Positions 49,014 through 58,140 of a stretch of 64,000 nt of DNA are shown one piece after another. The position numbers and the translations under genes were made by a program. The notes under the pieces were generated by a model. It worked only from the letters and a program-made list of their open reading frames with translations. It had not been told where the DNA came from and searched no databases. This DNA is from JADKFD01 sp050250665. Lineage in GTDB: Bacteria; Pseudomonadota; Gammaproteobacteria; Xanthomonadales; SZUA-5. The stretch is taken from positions 1 through 64,000 of the forward strand of contig JBFWOF010000027.1 in assembly GCA_050250665.1 (NCBI GenBank), written 5' to 3'. Numbering within the stretch: the stretch's first letter is position 1; the number at the start of each line of letters is the position of its first letter.

Positions 49014-50195
49014 ATGAGCGTGCGCCATCTGTTGCTGGGACTGTTGCTGATCGGTGAAAGCCTGTGGGCCGGGCCGCGTCAGGTCGATGCCTATCGCTGG
49101 ACCGGTGTCGAGCGCATCGTCGCCATCGGCGATCTGCATGGCGGCTATGACAGCTACCTGAGCGCACTGCAGGCCGCGGGTGTGGTCGACAAGCGTGGTC
49201 GCTGGATCGCGGGCGAGACCCATCTGGTGCAGACCGGCGATATCCCCGACCGCGGACCGGACACCCGCCGCATCATCGCGCACATGGCTGGGCTGGCGAA
49301 GCAGGCCACTCGAAAGGGTGGTCGGGTGCACAACCTGATGGGCAATCACGAGGCGATGAATGTCTACGGCGACCTGCGCTATCTCCACGTCGGCGAGTTC
49401 GAGGCTTTTGCGGATAGCCGCTCTGCAGAGCTCAGGCAGCATTACTTCGACGCGTTGATGAAGGATCTGGAGAGCAGGGATCCGCAGCGTCACGCCGAGC
49501 TGCCGGCTGATTTCCGGGGGCAGTGGGAGCGCGATCACCCGCTGGGCTGGGTGGAACACCGCTCCGCCTGGGATCCACGCTGGAATCCCGAGGGTGAGCT
49601 GTACCAGTGGGTGATGCAGACCAAGGTGGCCATCCAGCTCAATGATCTGATTTTCGTCCACGGCGGCATCAGCAGTGACTACTGCCAAAACAGTCTGGAA
49701 TCGCTGAGCACGATGGCGCATGCGGCGCTGCGCCGCGGCGAGCCTGGACAGCTCGGAATTCTCGAGGACCAACGCGGTCCGCTCTGGTATCGCGGCCTGG
49801 CTGGCGTGGCGCCGGCGGCAAGCGTGGAGGCGGTCGACGCCATCCTCGAGCGTCATGGCGCCCGCCATATCGTCATCGGTCACACCACCACCGGCGGCGT
49901 GATCTGGCCGCGCCTCGATGCGCGCGTCATCATGATCGATACCGGAATCGGGCCCGCCTACGGGGGGCAGATCGGCTGGCTGGAGGTGACGCCGAAGGGG
50001 CTGGTCGCCGGCTATCGTGGTGGAAGCCTGTCTTTGCCGACAGATGATGATTCGCGACTGGACTACCTGGAGGCGGTGATCGCGCTGGAGCCTGACAACC
50101 AGGCCCTGCGTCATCGTCGCGATGCGCTGAAGGCCGGTATGCTCGAGGCGCCAGCGATGGCCGAGACCGCGGCCACCTGCGACATTTCTGAGTGA
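49014..50195 (+). CDS. Exported metallophosphoesterase (Shewanella-like phosphatase type)
   Basis: 393 aa with an N-terminal hydrophobic signal (HLLLGLLLIGESLWA) and the full calcineurin-like metal motif set: AIGDLHGGYD near residue 41, QTGDIPDRGPD near 74, NLMGNHEAMN near 106, VHGGIS near 216 and IGHTTTGG near 289. The ordering and the GDIPDRG variant match Shewanella-like phosphatases, which act on phosphoproteins or phosphotyrosine. A periplasmic location fits the signal. The substrate is unknown. It is a single-gene unit preceded by a REP-like element. Confidence 0.88.
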   Translation: MSVRHLLLGLLLIGESLWAGPRQVDAYRWTGVERIVAIGDLHGGYDSYLSALQAAGVVDKRGRWIAGETHLVQTGDIPDRGPDTRRIIAHMAGLAKQATRKGGRVHNLMGNHEAMNVYGDLRYLHVGEFEAFADSRSAELRQHYFDALMKDLESRDPQRHAELPADFRGQWERDHPLGWVEHRSAWDPRWNPEGELYQWVMQTKVAIQLNDLIFVHGGISSDYCQNSLESLSTMAHAALRRGEPGQLGILEDQRGPLWYRGLAGVAPAASVEAVDAILERHGARHIVIGHTTTGGVIWPRLDARVIMIDTGIGPAYGGQIGWLEVTPKGLVAGYRGGSLSLPTDDDSRLDYLEAVIALEPDNQALRHRRDALKAGMLEAPAMAETAATCDISE

Positions 50196-50262
50196 TCTCG
50201 CGAGTGAAGCCGTAGGCGCCGTTTAGGTCGGCCTCGCAGTTTTCCGGATGTAAAGGACTTCC

Positions 50263-50883
50263 ATGATCATCGTGCATCATCTCAATGACTCTCGCTCGCA
50301 GCGCATTCTGTGGCTGCTGGAGGAACTGCAGCTGGGCTACGAGATTCGTCGCTATCAACGCGATGCCAAGACCCGTCTGGCACCGCCGGAGCTGACCGCG
50401 GTGCATCCGCTCGGTAAATCGCCAGTGATCGAGGATGGTGGCACGACGGTGATCGAATCCGGGGCCATCGTGGACTATCTGTTGCGCCGTCATGGAGGTG
50501 GCCGGCTGCGACCGGAGCCGGACAGCGCTGACTTCGAGGTCTACCAGCAATGGCTGCACTACGCCGAAGGCTCGGCCATGCTGCCACTGATGCTCAAACT
50601 CTATGTTTCCCGCCTGGGCGAGGCCGCTGCGCCGCTGGAGCCGCGGATTGCCAGTGAGTTGGCCAATCACCTCGGGTATCTGGACCAGGCGCTGCAGGGC
50701 AAGGACTGGTTGCTGGGCGACGAGCTCAGCGGTGCCGACATCCAGATGAGCTTCGTGGGCGAGGCCGCACGCGGTTTGCGCGCCAGTTATCCGGCCATCG
50801 ACGCCTGGGTGCGGCGCTTTCAGGCTCGGCCCGCCTACCGCCGCGCGCTGGAGCAGGGCGGCCCCTATTCCTTTGCCGACTGA
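50263..50883 (+). CDS. Glutathione S-transferase
   Basis: 206 aa. The N-terminal thioredoxin-like domain holds VHHLNDSRSQRILWLLEEL (Ser/Asn near the GSH thiol site), the cis-proline in LGKSPVIEDG and the GSH-gamma-Glu binding TVIESGAIVDYLL. The all-helical C-terminal domain has GADIQMSF, the typical N-capping motif. It conjugates or reduces with glutathione in the cytosol; the substrate is unknown. It lies just before the DUF3052-UDG pair but is not overlapping. Confidence 0.93.
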   Translation: MIIVHHLNDSRSQRILWLLEELQLGYEIRRYQRDAKTRLAPPELTAVHPLGKSPVIEDGGTTVIESGAIVDYLLRRHGGGRLRPEPDSADFEVYQQWLHYAEGSAMLPLMLKLYVSRLGEAAAPLEPRIASELANHLGYLDQALQGKDWLLGDELSGADIQMSFVGEAARGLRASYPAIDAWVRRFQARPAYRRALEQGGPYSFAD

Positions 50884-50998
50884 CTGTTGGGCACAGCCAT
50901 ACAGGACAGCCGGCGGTGTGGGCTGAAAGATCGCTGACGCCTCGCCGGTCCATGGAATCCGACGGGCGGCGCGCAGCGTGGCGCGGGAGGAGGGCATC

Positions 50999-51442
50999 GT
51001 GCAGACCAGCCAGCAGGCGGGCTATTCCAATACGCCGCTGGCGCGCAAACTGGGCATCGGCAGCGCTTGCAAGCTGCTGCTGATCGACCCGCCCGAGGGC
51101 TATCTGGCTTATCTAGGGCCCTTGCCTGAGGCGGTGGAATTGCGCGACGGCGCCGATGCGGAGGTCGATCTGGTGCAGATCTTCGTGTCCGATCAGGATC
51201 TGCTGATCCGGCAGCTGTCCGAGTTGCGCGCGCGACTGGGGCCGGAGGCGGTGATCTGGGTGTCCTGGCCGAAGAAGGCCTCGAAGCTGCCATCGACCGT
51301 CAGTGAGGACTCGATCCGCGCGGCCGCGCTGCCGCTGGGCTATCTGGACGTCAAGGTCTGCGCGGTGGATGCCGTGTGGTCCGGACTCAAGCTGGTGGTG
51401 CGCAAGGCGCTGCGGGCCGAATGGATGCGGGGGGCGTCATGA
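50999..51442 (+). CDS. DUF3052 family protein
   Basis: 147 aa, cytosolic. Marks of the family are AGYSNTPLARKLGIG near the start, WVSWPKKASKLPSTV near residue 92 and VDAVWSGLKLVVRK near the end. The biochemical role is unknown to me. The GTG start is five to six bases after GGAGGAGGG, which is stronger than the GTG 21 nt upstream. The stop overlaps the following UDG-like gene as ATGA, so the two are translationally coupled. Confidence 0.82.
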   Translation: MQTSQQAGYSNTPLARKLGIGSACKLLLIDPPEGYLAYLGPLPEAVELRDGADAEVDLVQIFVSDQDLLIRQLSELRARLGPEAVIWVSWPKKASKLPSTVSEDSIRAAALPLGYLDVKVCAVDAVWSGLKLVVRKALRAEWMRGAS

Positions 51443-52044
51443 CCGGTGGAACAGAGGCCGCAGCTGAGCTTGAGAGCCTGCTGCGGCAGGTGCGGGGGTG
51501 CACGCTTTGCGCGGAGAAACTGCCGCTGGGCCCGAGGCCGGTCCTGCAACTGGCGCCCACGGCCAGGCTGCTGATTGCGGGGCAGGCCCCTGGTCGCAAG
51601 GTCCATGCTTCCGGCATCCCCTTCGATGACGCCAGCGGTGAGCGCTTGCGGCAGTGGCTGGGCATGTCCCGTCAGACTTTCTACGACTCGACCCGCGTGG
51701 CCATCCTGCCGATGGGTTTTTGCTATCCCGGCAGCGGTGCCTCCGGAGACTTGCCGCCACGTCCGGAATGCGCCAGGCAATGGCGGGGCCGCCTGCTGGC
51801 GGGGTTGCCGCAGCTGCAGCTGACCCTGGTCATCGGGAAATACGCACAGGCCTACCATTTCCCCGATAGCAGACTGAGCCTCACCGAGCAGGTCGGTCGT
51901 TGGCTGCACTGGTGGCCGGAGCGGGTGCCGCTGCCACATCCGAGTCCGCGCAACCAGCTCTGGCTGAAGCGCAATCCCTGGTTCGAAGAACAGTTGCTGC
52001 CGGCGCTGCGGCAGCGCGTGGCAGACGTGCTCGGCCAAGCCTAG
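51439..52044 (+). CDS. Uracil-DNA glycosylase-like protein
   Basis: 201 aa. The UDG-fold motifs are LLIAGQAPGRKVHASGIPFD near residue 45 (motif 1 region), VAILPMGFCYPG, TLVIGKYAQAYHF and the closing HPSPRN near 170 (motif 2). An N-terminal CTLCAE pair could be part of an Fe-S or Zn site, but the four-cysteine set of family 4 enzymes is incomplete. Proteins of this type are usually annotated as UDG family without proven activity. It is coupled to DUF3052. Confidence 0.83.
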   Translation: MTGGTEAAAELESLLRQVRGCTLCAEKLPLGPRPVLQLAPTARLLIAGQAPGRKVHASGIPFDDASGERLRQWLGMSRQTFYDSTRVAILPMGFCYPGSGASGDLPPRPECARQWRGRLLAGLPQLQLTLVIGKYAQAYHFPDSRLSLTEQVGRWLHWWPERVPLPHPSPRNQLWLKRNPWFEEQLLPALRQRVADVLGQA

Positions 52045-52638
52045 CTTGCCGCCGGTATTCCGGTGATGCGAGTGGATCGCAGGGTTGCCGGCTGCTGGCC
52101 AGGATCTGCGCGTTGTGCGGCTTCGTTCACCTGCAAGAGCTTGATAGGTCATTGCGAGCCACCTGTTTCGGCGCAAAACTGCCAACCGGCCATGAACTAC
52201 AAGTTTGCTTGTAGGAGCGACCTCGCGTCGCGACCGGCAAGCCGCACGACCTCAGACGCGGTCGCGCCGCAAGGGCGCTCCTACAGGCGAACGAAGCCGG
52301 CGTTGCGCTCCCATGGTCAACAAATCAATGGCTTACGGTATGAGTTCATGGAGAGGAGCGCAGTGACGAAGCAATCCAGGGTATCGCCGCACGCCCCTGG
52401 ATTGCTTCCCCCGGATCAAGTCCGGGTTCGCAATGACGCTTGGGGCTAATGAACTGCTCCCCGTCGCGGCCTGCCATCAGCCACACCGATGACGCTCCCG
52501 GGGTCGAGCTTCTCTCTGCGGACTGCGACCGCCACTGGCTCTGCCGGTGCCGGTGCTTGTATCGTCCGCCGCCTGCCAACCGACCGCTGCCTACCTGCGA
52601 GCGGGTGGCTCACCCGTTTCAGCCATCGGAATTGCGGC
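52045..52638. repeat. Intergenic mosaic: C, B, H, A
   Basis: 594 bp. It holds C (52153-52200, CACCTGTTTCGG..), a full B palindrome (52211-52291), H inverted (52330-52352) and an A palindrome whose right arm contains CCCCCGGATCAAGTCCGGG (52355-52441). The remaining 200 bp has no clear feature; an open frame there runs into the DUF2127 gene but is not conserved-looking. Confidence 0.8.
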
Positions 52639-53085
52639 ATGCGGCGCCTGGGCGCAGTTCAAATCGTGGCCTTGATTGAAGCCGTCAAGGGTCTGGCGGT
52701 GCTGATCGCCGGACTCGGCGGGCTGGCCCTGCTGCATGGCCATGCCCAGCAATGGGCCATGGATCTGGTTCGCCATCTGCATCTGGATCCCACCCGGCAC
52801 TATCCACACAGCCTGTTGCTGGCCGCCGCGCAGGTCACCGATGCCAGGCTGTGGCTGCTGGCAGCACTGGCCGTGCTCTACGCGACGGTCCGCTTCGTCG
52901 AGGCCTACGGTCTCTGGCATGCACGGCGTTGGGCCGAATGGTTTGCGGCGTCGAGCGCGGCGGTCTACATTCCCTTCGAGCTCTACGAACTGGTGCGGGA
53001 GCCGGGCTGGGTGGTGATTCTGGTGCTGATCGTCAATCTGGCGGTCGTTGCGGTGATGATTCAGGCCTTGCATCGTCGCGCCTGA
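52639..53085 (+). CDS. DUF2127 family membrane protein
   Basis: 148 aa with about four membrane helices (VALIEAVKGLAVLIAGLGGL; LWLLAALAVLYATVRFVEAY; AASSAAVYIPFELYEL; VVILVLIVNLAVVAVMIQAL). The charged HLHLDPTRHYPHSLLLAA loop and RWAEWFAA are family marks. Function unknown. The start was chosen because the 50 codons upstream are repeat-region sequence without hydrophobic character. Confidence 0.83.
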   Translation: MRRLGAVQIVALIEAVKGLAVLIAGLGGLALLHGHAQQWAMDLVRHLHLDPTRHYPHSLLLAAAQVTDARLWLLAALAVLYATVRFVEAYGLWHARRWAEWFAASSAAVYIPFELYELVREPGWVVILVLIVNLAVVAVMIQALHRRA

Positions 53086-53220
53086 GGGTTTCGGGGGATC
53101 ATTCTGAAGGTCCGCTGCAGACGCCCGCAGATTGCCCGTGCCGCGTGGGGCCCGCATACCGCTATCCTTGCGCTCCTGGCGATGTTTGCCTGTCCCTTCT
53201 CAGCCTGATCCTGCCTACTC

Positions 53221-54504
53221 ATGACCACGATTACCAAAGTCCACGCCCGCGAGATCCTGGATTCGCGCGGAAACCCGACGCTTGAAGCCGAAGTCACGCT
53301 GGCCGGCGGACATATGGGCCGCGCTGCGGTGCCGAGCGGCGCCTCCACCGGTTCGCGCGAGGCCATCGAACTGCGCGATGGCGACAAGACCCGCTATCTG
53401 GGCAAAGGCGTGCGCAAGGCCGTCGCCAACGTCAACAGTGCCATCGCCGAAGCCGTGGTCGGCTTCGACGCCGCCGATCAGGCCGGGCTCGATCAGCGCT
53501 TGATCGAACTGGACGGCACCGAGAACAAGGCGCGCCTGGGCGCCAACGCGCTGCTCGGGGTGTCGCTGGCCAGCGCCCATGCCCTGGCCGGCAGCCGCGG
53601 CCAGGGTCTGTGGCAGTCCCTGGCGAACGGCCGCAAGCCGCAGCTGCCGGTGCCGATGATGAACATCATCAACGGCGGCGCCCATGCCGACAACAATGTC
53701 GACATGCAGGAGTTCATGATCCTGCCCGTCGGCGTCGCGAGCTTTTCCGAGGCGCTGCGTGCAGGCACCGAGATCTTCCACGCGCTCAAGGGCGTGCTCC
53801 GCGGGCGCGGCATGGCCACGGCGGTGGGCGATGAAGGCGGGTTCGCCCCCGATCTGCGCTCCAATGAAGAGGCCATCGAAGTCATTCTGGAGGCCATCGA
53901 CAAGGCCGGATATCGCGCGGGCGAAGACGTGCTGCTGGGTCTGGACGTGGCCAGCAGCGAGTTCTACAAGGACGGCCGCTACCATCTGGCGTCGGAAGAC
54001 CGCTGGATGACCAGCGAGCAACTGGTCGACTACCTGGACTCGTGGTCGCGCCAGTTTCCGATCGTGACCATCGAAGACGGCATGGCCGAGGATGACTGGG
54101 CTGGCTGGAAGTTGCTGACCGAGCGCATCGGTCAGCGCGTGCAGCTGGTCGGCGACGATCTCTACGTCACCAATACCCGGATCTTCCAGCAGGGCATCGA
54201 TCAGGGCATCGCCAACGCAATCCTGATCAAGCTCAACCAGATCGGCACGCTGACCGAGACGCTGGCCGCGATCGAACTGGCTGATCGCGTGGGCTACGCT
54301 GCCGTGGTCTCGCACCGCTCCGGCGAAACCGAGGACACCACGATTGCCGATCTGGCGGTCGCCACCAGCGCCACCCAGATCAAGACCGGATCGCTGTCGC
54401 GTACCGATCGCGTTGCCAAGTACAACCAGTTGCTGCGTATCGAGGAGGCTCTGGGCGCCGACGCCCGCTACGCCGGTCGCTCCGCCTTCCGTTTCAGTCG
54501 CTGA
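53221..54504 (+). CDS. eno: Enolase
   Basis: 427 aa. Converts 2-phosphoglycerate to phosphoenolpyruvate. It begins ITKVHAREILDSRGNPTLEA and shows the metal and catalytic residues in GDEGGFAPDL (catalytic Glu), LLGLDVASSEFY and EDGMAEDDWAG (Mg ligands), LIKLNQIGTLTET (catalytic Lys) and VVSHRSGETEDTTIADLAV. Full length and intact. It heads a tight group with ftsB, ispD, ispF and truD, a widespread gammaproteobacterial order. Confidence 0.98.
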   Translation: MTTITKVHAREILDSRGNPTLEAEVTLAGGHMGRAAVPSGASTGSREAIELRDGDKTRYLGKGVRKAVANVNSAIAEAVVGFDAADQAGLDQRLIELDGTENKARLGANALLGVSLASAHALAGSRGQGLWQSLANGRKPQLPVPMMNIINGGAHADNNVDMQEFMILPVGVASFSEALRAGTEIFHALKGVLRGRGMATAVGDEGGFAPDLRSNEEAIEVILEAIDKAGYRAGEDVLLGLDVASSEFYKDGRYHLASEDRWMTSEQLVDYLDSWSRQFPIVTIEDGMAEDDWAGWKLLTERIGQRVQLVGDDLYVTNTRIFQQGIDQGIANAILIKLNQIGTLTETLAAIELADRVGYAAVVSHRSGETEDTTIADLAVATSATQIKTGSLSRTDRVAKYNQLLRIEEALGADARYAGRSAFRFSR

Positions 54505-54519
54505 GGTCCGATCGCCCGC

Positions 54520-54837
54520 ATGCGTTGGTTGCTGCTCCTGCTGCTGCTGTTGCTGGTCACCCTGCAGTACCAACTGTGGTTTCGTGGCGGCATGAATGAC
54601 GTATGGGAGCTCGAGAAGGCGCTGGAAGTGCAGCGCGCCGAAAATGACGTGCTGCGCAAACGCAACGACGCCCTGGCCGCTGAGGTGGACGATCTGAAGC
54701 GCGGTCAGGATGCCATCGAGGAGCGGGCGCGCTCGGAACTCGGCATGATCAAGGAGGGCGAGAAGCTGATCCAGGTAGCCGAGCCCAGGCGCGCCGCCGC
54801 TGCGGCGGCAGCCCACGCCGAGGAGCCCAGGGAATGA
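54520..54837 (+). CDS. ftsB: Cell division protein FtsB
   Basis: 105 aa. A membrane helix at the N-terminus (WLLLLLLLLLVTLQYQLWF), then a periplasmic coiled coil (LEKALEVQRAENDVLRKRND, LAAEVDDLKRG) and the conserved EERARSELGMIKEGE. FtsB joins FtsL and FtsQ in the divisome. It lies 15 nt after eno, and its stop overlaps ispD as ATGA. Confidence 0.95.
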   Translation: MRWLLLLLLLLLVTLQYQLWFRGGMNDVWELEKALEVQRAENDVLRKRNDALAAEVDDLKRGQDAIEERARSELGMIKEGEKLIQVAEPRRAAAAAAAHAEEPRE

Positions 54838-55541
54838 TCTGGGCGGTCGTGCCCGCTGCCGGCAGTGGCCGCCGATTCGGAGCGGCCAAGCCCAAGCAGT
54901 ACGCGCAGATCGACGGTTGCTCGGTGCTGGAACGGACCCTGAAACGACTGGCCGAGGTGCCGCGTATCCGCGGGTTGCTGGTGGTGCTTGCCGCTTCCGA
55001 TCGGGATTGGCCCGGATTGCAGCAGATGGGCGGCAAGCCGGTCCTCACGGCCGTGGGCGGTGCCGAGCGGGCCGACTCGGTGCTGGCTGGACTGCGTGCG
55101 CTGCCGGAAACCGTGGCCTTGACCGACTATGTGCTGGTTCACGATGCCGCACGGCCCTGCGTCCGCGCCGCCGACATCGAGCGACTGATCGATCAGGTGC
55201 TGGGAACCACCGGCGGGCTGCTGGCGGCGCCGGTGCGCGACACGCTCAAGCGCGAAGCCGAGCCGGATCAGGAACTGGATCAGGTGCGGGTGGCGCATAC
55301 CGTGACCCGCTCCGGGCTGTGGCGGGCATTCACGCCGCAGATGTTTCGACGCGGTGGTCTGACATTGGCGCTGGAGTCGGCGCACGCACAGGGCTTGCGG
55401 CCTACCGACGAGGCCCAGGCCATGGAGCTGCAGGGCGTGCATCCCTTGCTGGTCGAGGCGGCCGACGACAACATCAAGGTCACCAGCAGCCACGATCTGC
55501 TGCTGGCGCAGTTCCTGCTGCGGGCACAGGGCACCGAATGA
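54834..55541 (+). CDS. ispD: 2-C-methyl-D-erythritol 4-phosphate cytidylyltransferase
   Basis: 235 aa. Third step of the MEP isoprenoid pathway: CTP plus MEP to CDP-ME. The nucleotide-binding start WAVVPAAGSGRRFGAAKPKQ is followed by GGAERADSVLAGLRAL, VLVHDAARPCV and the TRSGLWRAFTPQMF and VEAADDNIKVTSSHDL motifs. It overlaps ftsB and ispF by ATGA, so the three are coupled. Confidence 0.97.
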   Translation: MIWAVVPAAGSGRRFGAAKPKQYAQIDGCSVLERTLKRLAEVPRIRGLLVVLAASDRDWPGLQQMGGKPVLTAVGGAERADSVLAGLRALPETVALTDYVLVHDAARPCVRAADIERLIDQVLGTTGGLLAAPVRDTLKREAEPDQELDQVRVAHTVTRSGLWRAFTPQMFRRGGLTLALESAHAQGLRPTDEAQAMELQGVHPLLVEAADDNIKVTSSHDLLLAQFLLRAQGTE

Positions 55542-56035
55542 GTCGCTGGCCGCGCATCGGTAGCGGCTATGACGTGCATGCCTTCGGGCCTGGCGATCAT
55601 GTGGTGCTGGGCGGAGTCAGCATTCCCCACGGGCGCGGGCTGCTGGCCCATTCCGACGGTGATGTGGCTCTGCATGCGCTCTGTGATGCCTTGCTGGGTG
55701 CCCTCGCGCTGGGCGATATCGGCGTGCACTTTCCGCCCTCCGATGCGCGTTGGGCCGGTGCCGACAGCCGCGATCTGCTGCGTCACTGTCGTCATCTGAT
55801 CGGCGAGCGTGGCTATGTCGTCGGTAACTGTGACCTGGTGATCGTCTGCGAGCGCCCGCGCCTGACGCCGCATGTGCCGCTGATGCGTGAGCGTATCGCG
55901 GCGGATCTGCAATGCGCGGTGGATGCGGTCAGCGTCAAGGCCACCACCACCGAGAAACTCGGATTCACCGGTCGCGAGGAGGGCATCGCCGCCCAGGCCG
56001 TGGTGCTGCTGCACCCAGCGGATCAAGGCTCGTGA
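55538..56035 (+). CDS. ispF: 2-C-methyl-D-erythritol 2,4-cyclodiphosphate synthase
   Basis: 165 aa. Makes MEcPP from CDP-ME 2-phosphate. The zinc site and substrate motifs are visible: RIGSGYDVHAFGPGDHVVLG, LLAHSDGDVALHALCDALLG, GDIGVHFPPSD and VSVKATTTEKLGFTGREEGI. The stop overlaps truD as GTGA. Confidence 0.97.
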   Translation: MSRWPRIGSGYDVHAFGPGDHVVLGGVSIPHGRGLLAHSDGDVALHALCDALLGALALGDIGVHFPPSDARWAGADSRDLLRHCRHLIGERGYVVGNCDLVIVCERPRLTPHVPLMRERIAADLQCAVDAVSVKATTTEKLGFTGREEGIAAQAVVLLHPADQGS

Positions 56036-57096
56036 ATCTGGCCCATGCCTACGGTGGTCCGGTGCTGCGTGGCGTGCTCAAGACCACGCCTGAGGACTTT
56101 GTGGTTGAGGAGACGCTGAGCTTCAGCGCCGACGGGCAGGGCGAGCACGATCTGCTGTGCATCGAGAAGCGTGGTGCCAACACCGAATGGGTGGCGCGCG
56201 GGTTGGCGCGTTTTGCCGGGGTTGCCAAGGTGGCTGTGGGCTTCGCCGGACTCAAGGACCGACACGCCGTGGCGCGCCAGCATTTCACGGTGCAGCTGCC
56301 TGGACGACAGGTGGACTGGTCGGCGCTGTCGCTGCCCGGCGTGCGCCTGATCAGCGTGGCCAGGCACTCGCGCAAGCTCAAGCGCGGGGCCTTGACCGGC
56401 AACGGATTCATCCTCGGGCTGCGCCGCATACAGGGTGACCGGACGCAGGCCGAGCAACGGCTGCAGGCGCTGAAGCAGGGTGGGGCGCCCAATTACTTCG
56501 GGGTCCAGCGCTTTGGCATAGACGGCGGCAATCTGGTTCTGGCGCGGCGTCTGTTTGCCGGTGAGTCGCTGGAGCGCAGCGAACGCAGCTTCGCGTTGTC
56601 GGCAGCGCGCAGCGTGATATTCAACAGCGTACTGGATGCGCGTGTGCGGCTGGGCAACTGGAATCAGGTCATCGCTGGCGATCTGTGCAATCTGGCGGGT
56701 CGCCGCGCCTGGTTCGGTCCGGTGGAGGTCGATGAGGTCCTGCGTCAGCGCTGTGCTGAAGGCGATATCCATCCCACGGGGCCGATGTGGGGCACGCCGC
56801 CGGCGCCAGTGGCCGGTGAATGTGCGGCGATCGAAACCCAGGTGGCTGAGGACTGGCGGGAACTGTGCGCAGGGCTGGCCGCAGCCGGGCTGGAATCGGA
56901 GCGTCGAGCGCTGCGGGTGATCCCGACACAGCTGTCCTGGGATTGGGAGAACGTCGCCGATCCGGATGATTCTGACCAGACCTCGCTGCTGCGTCTGCGT
57001 TTCGCCCTGCCGCCGGGCGCCTATGCCACTGCCTTCATCCGCGAACTGATCGACGTCGAGGGCGATATCCCGGTGGGCGCCGATCACATCGATTAG
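56032..57096 (+). CDS. truD: tRNA pseudouridine(13) synthase
   Basis: 354 aa. TruD isomerises U13 in tRNA-Glu. The catalytic aspartate is in GFAGLKDRHAVARQHFTVQL, preceded by TTPEDFVVEETLSFSADGQG and EKRGANTEWVARGLARF. The TRUD domain has GAPNYFGVQRFGIDGGNL. The GTG start overlaps ispF. After truD many gammaproteobacteria carry surE, pcm and rpoS; here a 2OG-Fe oxygenase follows instead. Confidence 0.96.
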   Translation: MNLAHAYGGPVLRGVLKTTPEDFVVEETLSFSADGQGEHDLLCIEKRGANTEWVARGLARFAGVAKVAVGFAGLKDRHAVARQHFTVQLPGRQVDWSALSLPGVRLISVARHSRKLKRGALTGNGFILGLRRIQGDRTQAEQRLQALKQGGAPNYFGVQRFGIDGGNLVLARRLFAGESLERSERSFALSAARSVIFNSVLDARVRLGNWNQVIAGDLCNLAGRRAWFGPVEVDEVLRQRCAEGDIHPTGPMWGTPPAPVAGECAAIETQVAEDWRELCAGLAAAGLESERRALRVIPTQLSWDWENVADPDDSDQTSLLRLRFALPPGAYATAFIRELIDVEGDIPVGADHID

Positions 57097-57167
57097 CAGC
57101 CTGCGTGCATTGGAATCCGGGCACGGCGTAGACTTGCGGGTTCCATGATTTTGCGAGGTTGCTGACG

Positions 57168-58100
57168 ATGGCCGTTCCTACCCTGGATATCAGTCGCTAC
57201 GACAGCGACCGTGCCAATTTTGTCGCCGAGTTGGGACGGGCCTATCGCGAATATGGCTTTTGCGGCATCAGTGGCCACGGCATCCCGTCGTCGTTGATCG
57301 ACGGCGCCTACGATGCCTTCCAGCGTTTTTTTGCGCTGCCCGACGAGGTCAAGCGCCGCTATCACGTCAAGGGCGGCGGCGGCGCCCGGGGCTATACGCC
57401 CTTCATGGTCGAGACCGCCAAGGACTCGCAGTACCCGGACCTGAAGGAGTTCTGGCACGTGGGCCGCGAGATTCCTCGCGACTCCCACTATGCCGAGGTG
57501 ATGCCGGAGAATCTGTGGCCGGAGGAAGTGCCGGATTTCCGCGAGCTGGGCTATGGCCTCTACCAGGCGCTGGATGATCTGGGGACCCGGGTGCTGCGGG
57601 CGCTGGCGCTGCATATCGATCTGCCCGAGTCCTACTTCGAGGACAAGACCAATTTCGGCAACTCGATCCTGCGCCCGATCCACTACCCACCGATCACCCA
57701 GGCCGAAGTGCCCAATGTGCGTGCCGGTGCCCACGAGGACATCAACTTCATCACCCTGCTGGTCGGCGCCAGTGCCGAGGGTTTGCAGGTGCTGACCCGT
57801 CAGGGTGAATGGCTGCCGATCACCACCCAGGGTGATGCCATCGTGGTCAACATCGGCGACATGCTGCAGCGCCTGACCAATCATGTATATCCGTCGACCA
57901 CGCACCGAGTGGTGAATCCGCCGGGTGAGAAGTCGCGGCAGCCGCGCTTTTCGGTGCCCTTCTTCCTGCATCCCAATCCGGATTTCATGATCGACGTCCT
58001 GCCGCAGTGCGTCAGTGCCGACAACCCCAGCCGTTACCCGCAGCCGATCAGCGCCCATGATTATCTGATGGAGCGCTTGCGCGAAATTCGTTTGATCTGA
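57168..58100 (+). CDS. Isopenicillin-N-synthase-like 2OG/Fe(II) oxygenase
   Basis: 310 aa. The N-terminal DIOX_N part (YGFCGISGHGIPSSLID, FFALPDEVKRRYHV) and the C-terminal jelly-roll with the iron triad: H and D in GAHEDINFITLL, H in TTHRVVNPPGE, and the co-substrate Arg in QPRFSVPFFLHP. Such enzymes hydroxylate or desaturate small molecules using Fe(II), O2 and usually 2-oxoglutarate. There is no antibiotic gene context, so the name indicates fold only. The ATG start lies 9 nt after GAGG; a TTG at 57159 is possible. Confidence 0.9.
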   Translation: MAVPTLDISRYDSDRANFVAELGRAYREYGFCGISGHGIPSSLIDGAYDAFQRFFALPDEVKRRYHVKGGGGARGYTPFMVETAKDSQYPDLKEFWHVGREIPRDSHYAEVMPENLWPEEVPDFRELGYGLYQALDDLGTRVLRALALHIDLPESYFEDKTNFGNSILRPIHYPPITQAEVPNVRAGAHEDINFITLLVGASAEGLQVLTRQGEWLPITTQGDAIVVNIGDMLQRLTNHVYPSTTHRVVNPPGEKSRQPRFSVPFFLHPNPDFMIDVLPQCVSADNPSRYPQPISAHDYLMERLREIRLI

Positions 58101-58119
58101 CGCCGGGGCGATTGCCAGC

Positions 58120-58140
58120 AAGCCCGCTTCAGTCGGGCTT
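58120..58140. terminator. Bidirectional terminator candidate at the convergent junction
   Basis: AAGCCCG and CGGGCTT form a 7-bp stem around CTTCAGT. The loop contains the stop codon of the minus-strand gene. Its position between two convergent genes fits a shared terminator, though the T-tract is poor on both strands. Confidence 0.45.
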
